Below are positions 1 to 6,160 of a stretch of 10,008 nucleotides of DNA, piece after piece. The stretch's first letter is position 1. Each line of letters opens with the position of its first letter. The DNA is taken from NCBI GenBank assembly GCA_039931435.1, contig JBDTRY010000134.1, forward strand, positions 1 through 10,008, read 5' to 3'. Origin of the DNA: JBDTRY01 sp039931435. GTDB lineage: Bacteria > Acidobacteriota > Thermoanaerobaculia > Gp7-AA8. The position numbers were made by a program, and so were the translations under genes. The notes beneath the pieces are model-generated. The model ran no database searches. It was not told the origin of the DNA and worked only from the letters and a program-made list of their open reading frames with translations.

Positions 1-98
1 CAACCGGGAGGTCGAAGAGATCCGTCGCTCGACGCTTCAGGATGACAGGCCATGACAGTGGTGTCATGCCTGCGAGGCGGCAGCCTGCGTCGTTCCCC
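1..98. repeat. Direct repeat copy 1 (partner 213-310)
   Basis: Bases 1-55 are identical to 213-267. The similarity continues at a lower level (roughly 70 percent by eye) to 98/310, where both copies carry CCTGCGTCGTTCCCC. The copy includes the element AGATCC...GATGACA at 18-47. A perfect 7-bp hairpin with a 4-base loop (CATGACA gtgg TGTCATG, 51-68) follows. The left end may extend beyond the window. There is no sign of coding: the ORFs here are short, overlapping and unlike any family. Confidence 0.85.
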
Positions 99-143
99 CG
101 CTTCTAATGAAACGCGCTTCGTTCCTGCGGGGTCTGGGGATCT

Positions 144-259
144 TGTCATCCTGGAGGGAGCGCAGCGACCGAAGGATCTCGTCAACGAGAATGGTGGCCA
201 TCTTCGTGTTGGCAACCGGGAGGTCGAAGAGATCCGTCGCTCGACGCTTCAGGATGACA
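144..259. repeat. Inverted pair of GATGACA-type palindromic repeats
   Basis: Bases 144-179 (TGTCATCCTGG ... AAGGATCT) are an imperfect reverse complement of 230-259 (AGATCCGTCGCTCG ... GATGACA). They are separated by 50 bases, so the region could form a stem-loop. The same element occurs at 18-47 and, in a better-conserved form, at 2501-2534 and 2572-2599. Dispersed elements of this look, with TGTCATCC at one end and GGATCT at the other, are common between genes in acidobacterial and related genomes. Their function is not established here. They do not look like CRISPR repeats because spacing and orientation vary. Confidence 0.75.
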
Positions 260-310
260 GGCCATGATAATCGTGTCATCGACGCGGCATCGGCGCCTGC
301 GTCGTTCCCC
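213..310. repeat. Direct repeat copy 2 (partner 1-98)
   Basis: Second copy of the 98-bp unit, offset by 212 bases. The first 55 bases are identical to copy 1. The hairpin seen after copy 1 (CATGACA/TGTCATG) is degraded here to CATGATA...TGTCATC. From 311 to 430 no further gene is visible. A shorter, related TCATTCGGGGTGACGG string lies near 343-359. Confidence 0.85.
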
Positions 311-401
311 GTTCGGGTGACTGTATCGAGGAATCGCGCCGGTCATTCGGGGTGACGGGAGCGGGGATCGCATCGGGGTTCCCCGCAAGAATCCAAAACA
401 A

Positions 402-433
402 TTGCAATCGATTCTGCGGTTTCTCCGTATATG
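402..433 (+). promoter_or_regulatory. Weak candidate promoter for the sigma operon
   Basis: TTGCAA (402-407) and TATATG (428-433) resemble -35 and -10 hexamers, each matching the housekeeping consensus at 4 of 6 positions. The 20-base spacer is longer than ideal. The -10-like box overlaps the first ATG (431), which would argue for translation from the ATG at 443 if the box is real. An ECF-type autoregulated promoter is equally possible and cannot be recognised without a known consensus. Confidence 0.2.
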
Positions 434-988
434 GCTGCAGTGATGGAAAGCGTCATCGCCTTCGGGCCCGATCAATCCCTCGACAGCCCCGTGTGGATCT
501 GTGGTGATTTCGCTGCTGTTGTCGAGCGGCACGAGCGGATGGTCTTCAGTATCGCCATGAACATGCTGGGGCGGCCATCAGAAGCGGAGGATCTGTCCCA
601 GGAAGTGTTTCTGCAGCTTTACCGCCATCTCGCGGAGATCGAGTCGGACAGCCATCTTCTGCATTGGCTGAGGCGGGTGACCACGAACCGCTGCATCGAT
701 CATATGCGCAGGAACCGGATCACGTCCGTTTCCTTCGACTCCATTCCGGAGCCCCCGTCCTCGGACCGCGCACCGGATCCGCTGCTGCCGGACACACTTC
801 GCACTCTGATGGCCACGCTTCCTCCCGCCCAGCGAGCATTGCTGGTGCTGCGATACCAGGAGGAGCTGGGGCCCGGGGAGATCGCCTCCGTGATGGGTGT
901 GCCGCTGTCGACCGTGAAGAGCAACCTTCACCGTGCCTTGAATAGTCTGCGTAAGAAAGTCAACGTGTCCTCCAGGAGGGTCGTGTGA
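431..988 (+). CDS. ECF-type RNA polymerase sigma factor (sigma-70 family)
   Basis: A 185-residue protein with the two-domain layout of ECF sigma factors. Region 2 spans about residues 26-95 (ERHERMVFSIAMNMLG, then the AEDLSQEVFLQLYRHL core-binding helix, then WLRRVTTNRCIDHMRRN for -10 recognition). A linker rich in Pro and Asp follows. Region 4 spans about 120-178, with the LPPAQRALLVLRYQEEL helix and a helix-turn-helix (GEIASVMGVPLSTVKSNLHRAL) that would read the -35 box. It is expected to redirect RNA polymerase to a small regulon, including its own operon. Its stop overlaps the start of the next gene (TGATG), so the two are translationally coupled. The ATG at 443 is an alternative start; neither start has a convincing ribosome binding site. 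Family assignment is secure; the regulon is unknown. Confidence 0.95.
   Translation: MAAVMESVIAFGPDQSLDSPVWICGDFAAVVERHERMVFSIAMNMLGRPSEAEDLSQEVFLQLYRHLAEIESDSHLLHWLRRVTTNRCIDHMRRNRITSVSFDSIPEPPSSDRAPDPLLPDTLRTLMATLPPAQRALLVLRYQEELGPGEIASVMGVPLSTVKSNLHRALNSLRKKVNVSSRRVV
974..980 (+). promoter_or_regulatory. Ribosome binding site deciding the anti-sigma start
   Basis: AGGAGGG lies inside the sigma gene, 7 bases before the ATG at 988. It favours that ATG over the in-frame GTG at 985, and its strength suggests efficient reinitiation of the partner protein. Confidence 0.7.
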
Positions 989-1338
989 TGGATCTCGAAC
1001 AGGAACTGAAACAGGCTCTCCGAAGAGTCGATCCTCCTGAGGGATTTGTGGAACGGGTGCTCGTGCGGATCGAGAACGAATCGAGCGCGACGGTCTCGCA
1101 AAATTCTTTCGGCCCTTTTCCGCGTCTCGTTCCTCGCTGGGTGGCCACGGGACTTCTGGCTGCCAGCATCGGCGCTGTAGCTCTCGGTCTCGGGACGTAT
1201 CGCATCAACCGGCTGGCGGGCGAACGGGCGGAGGGTATTCGTGCCCGGCAGGAACTCCTGCTGGCAGTACGTATCGCCAGCCAGAAAACGAACCTGGCAC
1301 GAACTGCGGTACAGAAAACGTCATTCGAATTGCGGTGA
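988..1338 (+). CDS. Putative single-pass anti-sigma factor
   Basis: A 116-residue protein directly behind the ECF sigma gene, with a stop/start overlap. The N-terminal ~50 residues are charged (LEQELKQALRRVDPPEGFVERVLVRIE) and would be cytoplasmic. One membrane segment follows at about 51-70 (WVATGLLAASIGAVALGLG). A short basic, helical C-terminal tail (GIRARQELLLAVRIASQKTNLARTAVQK) would lie outside. Gene order, size and topology fit a membrane anti-sigma factor that holds the sigma factor until an envelope signal arrives. There is no HxxxCxxC zinc motif, so it is not a classical ZAS-domain protein. The role is inferred from context and topology. An accessory membrane protein of the operon is the main alternative. 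Confidence 0.75.
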   Translation: MDLEQELKQALRRVDPPEGFVERVLVRIENESSATVSQNSFGPFPRLVPRWVATGLLAASIGAVALGLGTYRINRLAGERAEGIRARQELLLAVRIASQKTNLARTAVQKTSFELR

Positions 1339-1343
1339 AGGAG
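1338..1343 (+). promoter_or_regulatory. Ribosome binding site deciding the start of the first DUF4252 gene
   Basis: AAGGAG sits 6 bases before the ATG at 1350. It supports that start over the in-frame GTG at 1335, which overlaps the preceding stop and would add five residues ahead of the signal peptide. Confidence 0.7.
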
Positions 1344-1349
1344 ACTGTC

Positions 1350-1928
1350 ATGAGAAAGCTTCGGGGAGTGATTTCGAATTCGATTCTGGCGGTTGCGCTC
1401 ATTGTCAGCGTTCCGCTTGTGGCCTCGGCTCAGCCTTCGCGGTTGATCCTCGACTTTCCCGACCTTTCGGGAAAGGCTTCGGAGACGGTGGATGTGGCCC
1501 TGGATGGATCGATGCTGCGACTCGCAGCCGGATTTCTATCGAGCAAAGATGCCGACGAGGTCCGTATCCGGGAACTCGTGCGCGACTTGAAGGGGATCTA
1601 TGTGAAGAACTACAGCTTCGACAAAGAAGGCCAATACGATCCGGCTGACGTTCAACGAGTCCGCGCGCAGCTCACGGGCACGTGGCAGAAAATCGTGAAC
1701 GTGAAGAGCCGGAACAGAGCCGGCACTTCGGAAGACGTCGAAATCTACCTCCAGAACGTAAATGGCCGGATCGAGGGCATGACCATCATCGCTTCCGAGC
1801 CGAAGGAGTTGACCCTGGTCAATATTGTCGGTCCCATCGATCTTCAGAAACTGAGCGCGCTGGAAGGACAGTTTGGGATCCCCGAGGGGCTTTCGGGGGA
1901 CGCTCCGAGAAAGGATGGGAGCCAATGA
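1350..1928 (+). CDS. Exported DUF4252-type protein
   Basis: A 192-residue protein with a clear Sec signal peptide: basic MRKLR, hydrophobic ILAVALIVSVPLV, and likely cleavage after ASA at residue 27. The mature part has the look of the DUF4252 family: an early LDFPDLSGKASETVDVALDG strand region, a middle IRELVRDLKGIYVKNYSFD segment, and a core GTWQKIVNVKSR ... EDVEIYLQNVNGRIEGMTIIASEPKELTLVNIVG. No catalytic residues are evident. The family has no settled function. It is typically a periplasmic or outer-membrane-facing protein, and here it is co-transcribed with an ECF sigma factor and its partner, so it is probably either a target of that sigma factor or part of the sensing route. It overlaps the next gene by ATGA. 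Confidence 0.8.
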   Translation: MRKLRGVISNSILAVALIVSVPLVASAQPSRLILDFPDLSGKASETVDVALDGSMLRLAAGFLSSKDADEVRIRELVRDLKGIYVKNYSFDKEGQYDPADVQRVRAQLTGTWQKIVNVKSRNRAGTSEDVEIYLQNVNGRIEGMTIIASEPKELTLVNIVGPIDLQKLSALEGQFGIPEGLSGDAPRKDGSQ

Positions 1929-2401
1929 AACGCCCCGGATTCATCATTGCAGTTCTTTTCCTGTCAAACCTGCTCCTGGCCTTGCCGGCAAAAGCGGATT
2001 TCCGTGAGATTGTCCGCTCAATCGAGCAGAAGGGACGGGTGCAGCACACCTGGATTCCATTCTTCTGGCTGGGACGGATGGTCGTGCACATGCATGCCAT
2101 CGAAGGCGTCTCGGACATTCAGCTCGCCACCTTCGAGAAAAGCGAGATTTCGTCCATCGATCTGGACTCCATCGTCCGCGCCAACAGCAAAGAGCGATGG
2201 CAGCCGATTATCGTTGCCAGGTCCAACCGTGATCACGAGCAGACGTACATCTATTCGCGGGAGGAACGAGGTCAGATGCAGTTGCTGATCGTGGCCCGGG
2301 ACGGTGAGGACACGACGGTGATGCAGTTGCGCGTAGCGCCCGAGCGCTTTCTGGCCACGATCCGTAATCCGGGGGAGAGCAGTGAACGCTTCGCATTCTG
2401 A
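1925..2401 (+). CDS. Exported small protein, probable second DUF4252-like paralogue
   Basis: A 158-residue protein starting inside the stop of the preceding gene (ATGA overlap), the last gene of the operon. The signal peptide is clear: KR, then FIIAVLFLSNLLLALP, with likely cleavage after AKA at residue 24. The C-terminal half (RWQPIIVARSNRDHEQTYIYSR ... QMQLLIVARDGEDTTVMQLRV) runs parallel to the WQKIVNVKSR ... DVEIYLQ ... MTIIASEPKELTLVNIVG core of its neighbour, which suggests tandem duplication and divergence. The N-terminal mature part is shorter and contains an aromatic, His-containing stretch (HTWIPFFWLGRMVVHMHA). No enzyme motif is visible. Assignment to DUF4252 is by eye and tentative; export and operon membership are firm. 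Confidence 0.7.
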   Translation: MKRPGFIIAVLFLSNLLLALPAKADFREIVRSIEQKGRVQHTWIPFFWLGRMVVHMHAIEGVSDIQLATFEKSEISSIDLDSIVRANSKERWQPIIVARSNRDHEQTYIYSREERGQMQLLIVARDGEDTTVMQLRVAPERFLATIRNPGESSERFAF

Positions 2402-2730
2402 CGATCAGGCAGCACCGACAGGCGATTCCTGGAGCCCGGGAAGGTGGAAGAGATCCTTCGCTCGAGGCTTCTGATGAACCCCAGTGCGAATCCACGAATA
2501 TGTCATCCCGAACGAGCGAAGCGAGGAGGGATCTCCGGCTCGTGGAAGGCAGTCGTCGTTTCAGTCGCGGGAGATCCGTCGCTTCGCTTCGGGATGACAT
2601 GCCGTAGCAGTCGTGGCATCTGCTGTCACACCGGCACTTGCGCCGTTCCCCAGCTCGGGATGTCAGGTCCCCTCGACGCTTCTATTGAAATCGATGAGGT
2701 GAAGCGGTTCACCTGAGTGCCCCTCCAGGC
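2402..2730. other. Gene-free spacer with a second repeat cluster
   Basis: No coding region is supported in this 329-base stretch. It contains a degenerate repeat around 2444-2475 (GAAGAGATCCTTCGCTCGAGGCTTCTGATGA), which resembles the unit at 12-46. A well-formed inverted pair follows at 2501-2599. From 2600 to 2730 nothing recognisable was found, including no hairpin with a T-run that would mark a terminator for either converging gene. Confidence 0.6.
2501..2599. repeat. Inverted pair of GATGACA-type palindromic repeats
   Basis: The left arm 2501-2534 (TGTCATCCCGAACGAGCGAA ... GGATCT) is the near-perfect reverse complement of the right arm 2572-2599 (AGATCCGTCGCTTCGCTTCG ... GATGACA). The left arm carries about six extra bases. 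The 37-base spacer is unique sequence. The transcript would form a long stem in the space between the 3' ends of the DUF4252 operon and the TMEM175 gene, so it could act as a bidirectional processing or termination structure. The arms match those at 18-47, 144-179 and 230-259. Confidence 0.85.
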
Positions 2731-3483
2731 CTACAGCGCTGCCTCGGGTGGATCCTCATACCGCCGTCGCCTCTTACCCCGCATCGAGCCATGAACTCCG
2801 AGGACAGGGCCGAGGAGAAAGTAGATGAGGCCTGCCCAGCCTGCGGCCTGCGCTCCGCCGATGGCCACGATGAGGATGGAGATCAAACCCACGGTGACGT
2901 TGATCATGTGCTGTTGCATGCTTGTCTTCGTGTCGAACTGCTCGAGCGTATTCAACTGCAGTTCGTCCCGTCGCTGCCAGGCTCGCGCGTAGAGCAGTGT
3001 GAAGACGAGAAAGACTGCGACCACTCCCGTACTGTAGAGCACCATCAACGTGCCCATCTGGGTGGGCTGAATGGCTGCCTCGATGTGACCGTTTGCCAGA
3101 ATCACGTTGTTGGACTGTCCTGTGAACGTGTTCACCAGAAGCGAAAAGAGAAACTTCAGCGGATACACGTAAACAAGCACGACGAACAGCAGCACTCCGT
3201 TGAGAATGACGGTGAAGTCGTCTTTGAGGCCGTAGCGCCGGAAATAGCTGTACTGAAAAAACCACACCTGAAAGAGAACGGCGAAACTGAGGGCGAAAGC
3301 GATGAACCCGTGAGCCGCGGACATCAGCTCAGTGAACGTCTTCGGTACTTCGAGGGAGATCACCAGCAGTGTCACGGCGAAGGCGAAAACCGCATCGCTC
3401 AGCCCCTCGATCCGCGATATCTCATGGCTCCGCCAGCGGAACTGGTTTCTGCCGTTCGGCGGGCTTCCGAGTGTTTCATTCAC
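2731..3483 (-). CDS. TMEM175 (DUF1211) family integral membrane protein
   Basis: A 250-residue protein with about six membrane segments. The first (DAVFAFAVTLLVISLEV) follows the family hallmark RIEGLSD at residues 24-30, corresponding to the R...(F/L)SD signature that lines the pore helix in TMEM175 channels. Further segments are GFIAFALSFAVLFQVWFF, ILNGVLLFVVLVYVYPLKF, LMVLYSTGVVAVFLVFTLLY and a C-terminal hydrophobic pair, then a basic tail (GKRRRRYED). Bacterial members form potassium-conducting tetramers; activity here is inferred from family. The GTG at 3483 is chosen because GGGAG lies 9 bases upstream and the residues before it look non-coding. A GTG at 3489 is possible. The large ORF antisense to it is a shadow. 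Confidence 0.88.
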   Translation of the reverse strand: MNETLGSPPNGRNQFRWRSHEISRIEGLSDAVFAFAVTLLVISLEVPKTFTELMSAAHGFIAFALSFAVLFQVWFFQYSYFRRYGLKDDFTVILNGVLLFVVLVYVYPLKFLFSLLVNTFTGQSNNVILANGHIEAAIQPTQMGTLMVLYSTGVVAVFLVFTLLYARAWQRRDELQLNTLEQFDTKTSMQQHMINVTVGLISILIVAIGGAQAAGWAGLIYFLLGPVLGVHGSMRGKRRRRYEDPPEAAL

Positions 3484-3492
3484 GTTCACGCA

Positions 3493-3497
3493 CTCCC
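3493..3497 (-). promoter_or_regulatory. Ribosome binding site supporting a GTG start
   Basis: On the minus strand GGGAG is followed after 9 bases by the GTG at 3483 and after only 3 bases by the GTG at 3489. The spacing favours 3483 as the start of the TMEM175-family gene. Confidence 0.5.
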
Positions 3498-3609
3498 AAC
3501 GGTTGTCTGGAAAAGTAATTGATCTTTGTGAACATTGTGATGGATTTGAGCGGCGGCAGCAAACCGGGCCCTGGCCTTCGTGGATTGAAATCTGCAACGA
3601 TAGTCCGGG

Positions 3610-3614
3610 GGAGG
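3610..3614 (+). promoter_or_regulatory. Ribosome binding site deciding the dehydrogenase start
   Basis: GGAGG within a G-rich run (3607-3614) lies 8 bases before the ATG at 3623. It supports that start over far-upstream in-frame starts, which would run through the divergent promoter region and add nearly 100 unrelated residues. Confidence 0.75.
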
Positions 3615-3622
3615 AATCGACG

Positions 3623-4759
3623 ATGCGTCATGGTCTGCATCGCTTCAGCATTACCGGTCTGGTCATCGTTTTTCTGGGGCTGCCGTCCATCCTGCGCTGT
3701 CAGGTGAGCGCTCCTTCCCAGCACGAGGCCACTGGCCTGGAGCGGATCAAACTTCCGCCGGGTTTCCGGATCGAGATGTACACCTCGTCGGTGCCGGGAG
3801 CGCGCTCGATGACTCTGGGAACTGGGGGAACACTGTTCGTCGGCAGCCAGGGAGAGGGTTCTGTCTACGCCGTGGTCGACTCCAATCACGACGGCAGAGC
3901 GGACAAGGTCTACACGGTCGGCCGGGGTCTTCAGTCACCGAACGGTGTGGCCTTCCGCAACGGTGCGCTCTATGTTGCAGAGATCAACCGCATTCTCCGA
4001 TATGACGATATCGAGCAGCATCTGGACAAACCGCCGCGTCCCGTCGTCGTCATCGACTCCTATCCGGAGGATCGTCATCACGGATGGAAATTCATCGCTT
4101 TCGGGCCGGATGGTCTCCTTTACGTTCCGGTCGGCGCGCCATGCAACGTCTGCTCGACCAGTGGCCTGTACGCGACGATTACACGCATCCATCCCGACGG
4201 AACCGGACGCGAGATCTTCGCTACGGGCATCCGCAACACTGTTGGATTTGACTGGGACCCGCGGACGCATGAGCTCTGGTTCACGGACAACGGGCGGGAC
4301 ATGCTTGGCGAGAACCGCCCTCCCGACGAGTTGAACCGCGCCCCTCGCAAAGGACTCGACTTCGGATTTCCCTTTTGCCATGGCGGAGACATTCCCGATC
4401 CGAAATTCGCTGGAGGTCACTCCTGCAGCGAATTTGAGAGGCCGGAGGAGAAACTGGGACCGCACGTCGCGGCCCTGGGCATGCGCTTTTACACGGGATC
4501 GATGTTTCCGCAGAAATATCAAGGCGGTATCTTCATCGCCGAGCACGGCTCATGGAACCGAACCGAGCCGATCGGCTACCGGATCTCGTTCGTGCCGGTC
4601 CAGGGGAATCGGGCCGCCGGATACGAAACCTTCGCCGAAGGGTGGCTGGCCGGTGGGAAACCGTGGGGACGGCCGGTGGACGTGCAGATGCTTCCCGACG
4701 GCTCCTTGCTGGTGTCCGACGACTTTGCCGGCGCCATCTACCGGATTAGTGCCAGATAA
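3623..4759 (+). CDS. Secreted PQQ-dependent sugar dehydrogenase (sorbosone dehydrogenase-like)
   Basis: A 378-residue protein of the six-bladed beta-propeller soluble glucose/sorbosone dehydrogenase family. A hydrophobic N-terminus (ITGLVIVFLGLPSIL) serves as export signal; there is no proper lipobox at the Cys. The mature part begins with LPPGFRIEMYTSSVPGARSM, followed by the blades. Family landmarks are LQSPNGVAFRNGALYVAE, HHGWKFIAFGPDGLLYVPVG, GIRNTVGFDWDPRTHELWFT, DNGRDMLGENRPPDELNR and FIAEHGSWNR. Cysteine positions APCNVC, PFCHGG and HSCSE match the disulfide-type pattern seen in this subgroup. Such enzymes use PQQ to oxidise sugars or sugar aldehydes in the periplasm. No PQQ synthesis gene is in view, and the substrate cannot be told. 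It is divergent from the TMEM175 gene, with 139 bases between the starts. Confidence 0.9.
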   Translation: MRHGLHRFSITGLVIVFLGLPSILRCQVSAPSQHEATGLERIKLPPGFRIEMYTSSVPGARSMTLGTGGTLFVGSQGEGSVYAVVDSNHDGRADKVYTVGRGLQSPNGVAFRNGALYVAEINRILRYDDIEQHLDKPPRPVVVIDSYPEDRHHGWKFIAFGPDGLLYVPVGAPCNVCSTSGLYATITRIHPDGTGREIFATGIRNTVGFDWDPRTHELWFTDNGRDMLGENRPPDELNRAPRKGLDFGFPFCHGGDIPDPKFAGGHSCSEFERPEEKLGPHVAALGMRFYTGSMFPQKYQGGIFIAEHGSWNRTEPIGYRISFVPVQGNRAAGYETFAEGWLAGGKPWGRPVDVQMLPDGSLLVSDDFAGAIYRISAR

Positions 4760-4802
4760 TGATCCACCGCCGTCAATATAGAATCGCCACCTCGGAGGAA
4801 TC

Positions 4803-5033
4803 ATGAATCAGGAAACAGCCATGGATATCGCCCGGTTTCTTGCCACCAGTCTGGGCCGGCGAATGAGAATCGGTCTGGGCGTGGGAATGATCGCTTACGG
4901 TATATCGCGAAAAAATACGGGCGGCTTCTTGCTGGCCGCGTTGGGATTTCTCCCGCTCGCAGAGGGAACAGCCAACGTCTTCCTGCTTGGGCCGGCCATT
5001 GGTGCCCCGCTACTTGGTGAGGACGTCCAGTAG
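4803..5033 (+). CDS. Small YgaP/DUF2892-type inner-membrane protein
   Basis: A 76-residue protein with GGAGG at 4794-4798 just ahead of the ATG. Two hydrophobic segments (RIGLGVGMIAYGI at about 23-34 and GGFLLAALGFLPLAEG at about 40-55) are separated by a short basic turn (SRKNTG). A Gly/Pro-rich hydrophobic tail follows (ANVFLLGPAIGAPLLG). This is the layout of DUF2892 proteins, in which the second helix region carries a GxxPLxxG-like element and the end a cysteine; the terminal cysteine is absent here. The biochemical role of the family is not settled. It lies 43 bases after the sugar dehydrogenase on the same strand and may share its transcript. Confidence 0.75.
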   Translation: MNQETAMDIARFLATSLGRRMRIGLGVGMIAYGISRKNTGGFLLAALGFLPLAEGTANVFLLGPAIGAPLLGEDVQ

Positions 5034-5135
5034 GCCGTTTCGCTCAGGGACCGCGATTCGGCGGGATGGATAACGCGGTCGGATCGGTTGCCTGATTTCA
5101 GAATATCGGCATTCCCCGTTCTGTTGGCTGCCGTG

Positions 5136-6092
5136 ATGCCGGGAATCAACCGACTCAATCGCGCCTTTCTGATCGCCGCGACGATTCTGTTGGCCGTGTC
5201 TGTGCGGGCAGGCGAGCCGGCGCGTCCGGCCCGCAACTTCGTCAGCAACGCCGCGACCACGTTCGCGGACCTCGAGTTCGCCAGCGTAGCCGGCCAGTCG
5301 TTGCGGCTGGACCTGTTCCTGCCGTCAGGCCCGGGTCCGTTTCCCGTCATCGTCTCGGTGCACGGTGGTTCGTGGACTTCCGGAACGCGCGATCAGGGCA
5401 CCGCTATATTGCAGGTGGGACGCGGATATGCGGTGGCCAACATCGACTACCGGCTGGCACCGGAGTTCACCTTCCCGTCGCAGATCGAGGACGTCAAAGC
5501 TTCCGTCCGCTGGCTCCGCGCCAACGCTGCTCGATTCAATCTGAATCCGAATGCCATCGCTGTGATGGGATATTCTGCCGGCGGCCAACTGGCCGCGCTG
5601 CTCGGCACATCCGCCGATGTCTCATCCCTGGAAGGCCAGGCTCTGGGGAACGCCGGCTACTCCAGCCGGGTCAGTGCGGTGGTCGACTATTTCGGTCCGA
5701 CCGACCTGCTTCAACTCGCCGCCCAGGCTCCGGCCTGCGAACCGGGAGATCCCAACGATCCCAGCGAAGCTCCCTCGCTCTTCATCGGGTGCCCGATCCA
5801 GAGCTGCCCGGAAAAAACGGAGTCGGCGAATCCAATCACCTACGTCACGCCGGATGATCCCCCGTTTCTGATTCTGCACGGCCTGGCCGATTGCCTGGTG
5901 CCGTGGCAGCAAAGCCAGATCCTTTACGACGCCCTGACGGCGGCCGGCGTCGAGGCGAAGCTCGTACTCGTTCCAGCCGCCCGGCACGCAGACTTTCTCT
6001 TTCTGACCAGCGCAGTTCAGAATCAGGTGGACGATTTTCTCGACCGCCACCTCAGATCCGTTCCAAAACGTTTACGCCCTGTTCACCTCTGA
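5136..6092 (+). CDS. Exported alpha/beta-hydrolase (esterase/carboxylesterase-like)
   Basis: A 318-residue protein with signal peptide (NRLNRAFLIAATILLAVSVRA, cleavage near residue 26) and a complete esterase fold signature. It has the oxyanion-hole HGG at 76-78 (VSVHGGSW), the YRLAPEFTFPSQIEDVKASV stretch that typifies the hormone-sensitive-lipase/BD-FAE-like group, and nucleophile Ser147 in GYSAGG. Acid Asp252 lies in HGLADCLVPW and catalytic His284 in ARHADF. Several Cys residues between 205 and 255 (QAPACE, FIGCPIQSCPE, LADCL) could form disulfides, consistent with export. It probably hydrolyses small acyl or aryl esters; carbohydrate acetyl or feruloyl esters are possible. The ATG at 5136 is chosen because the signal peptide begins there; a TTG at 5088 would add 16 residues without a binding site. 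Confidence 0.9.
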   Translation: MPGINRLNRAFLIAATILLAVSVRAGEPARPARNFVSNAATTFADLEFASVAGQSLRLDLFLPSGPGPFPVIVSVHGGSWTSGTRDQGTAILQVGRGYAVANIDYRLAPEFTFPSQIEDVKASVRWLRANAARFNLNPNAIAVMGYSAGGQLAALLGTSADVSSLEGQALGNAGYSSRVSAVVDYFGPTDLLQLAAQAPACEPGDPNDPSEAPSLFIGCPIQSCPEKTESANPITYVTPDDPPFLILHGLADCLVPWQQSQILYDALTAAGVEAKLVLVPAARHADFLFLTSAVQNQVDDFLDRHLRSVPKRLRPVHL

Positions 6093-6160
6093 CCCGTGTC
6101 GTTTCCGCGTTCGTGTTACGATTGGGTTTCACCTACGGTTCGCGCTGGCAGGGGGACGCG

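Noticed and set aside
1..310. Possible CRISPR array
   Set aside because: The repeats are in both orientations, differ in length, and are separated by unequal or much too long intervals. No cas gene is near.
578..931. Minus-strand and alternate-frame ORFs across the sigma factor gene
   Set aside because: They are shadows of a clearly assigned sigma factor, with no family features.
2791..3522. Long plus-strand ORF (243 codons) opposite the TMEM175-family gene
   Set aside because: It is rich in Glu, His, Asp and Gln with no hydrophobic core or motif, while the minus strand has six membrane segments and the family signature. It is an antisense shadow.
3332..3622. Upstream extension of the sugar dehydrogenase
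   Set aside because: It would overlap the divergent TMEM175 gene and place a signal peptide in the middle of the protein. The ATG at 3623 has a strong GGAGG at proper distance.
5088..5135. TTG start of the hydrolase adding 16 residues
   Set aside because: There is no ribosome binding site, and the true signal peptide begins at the ATG at 5136.
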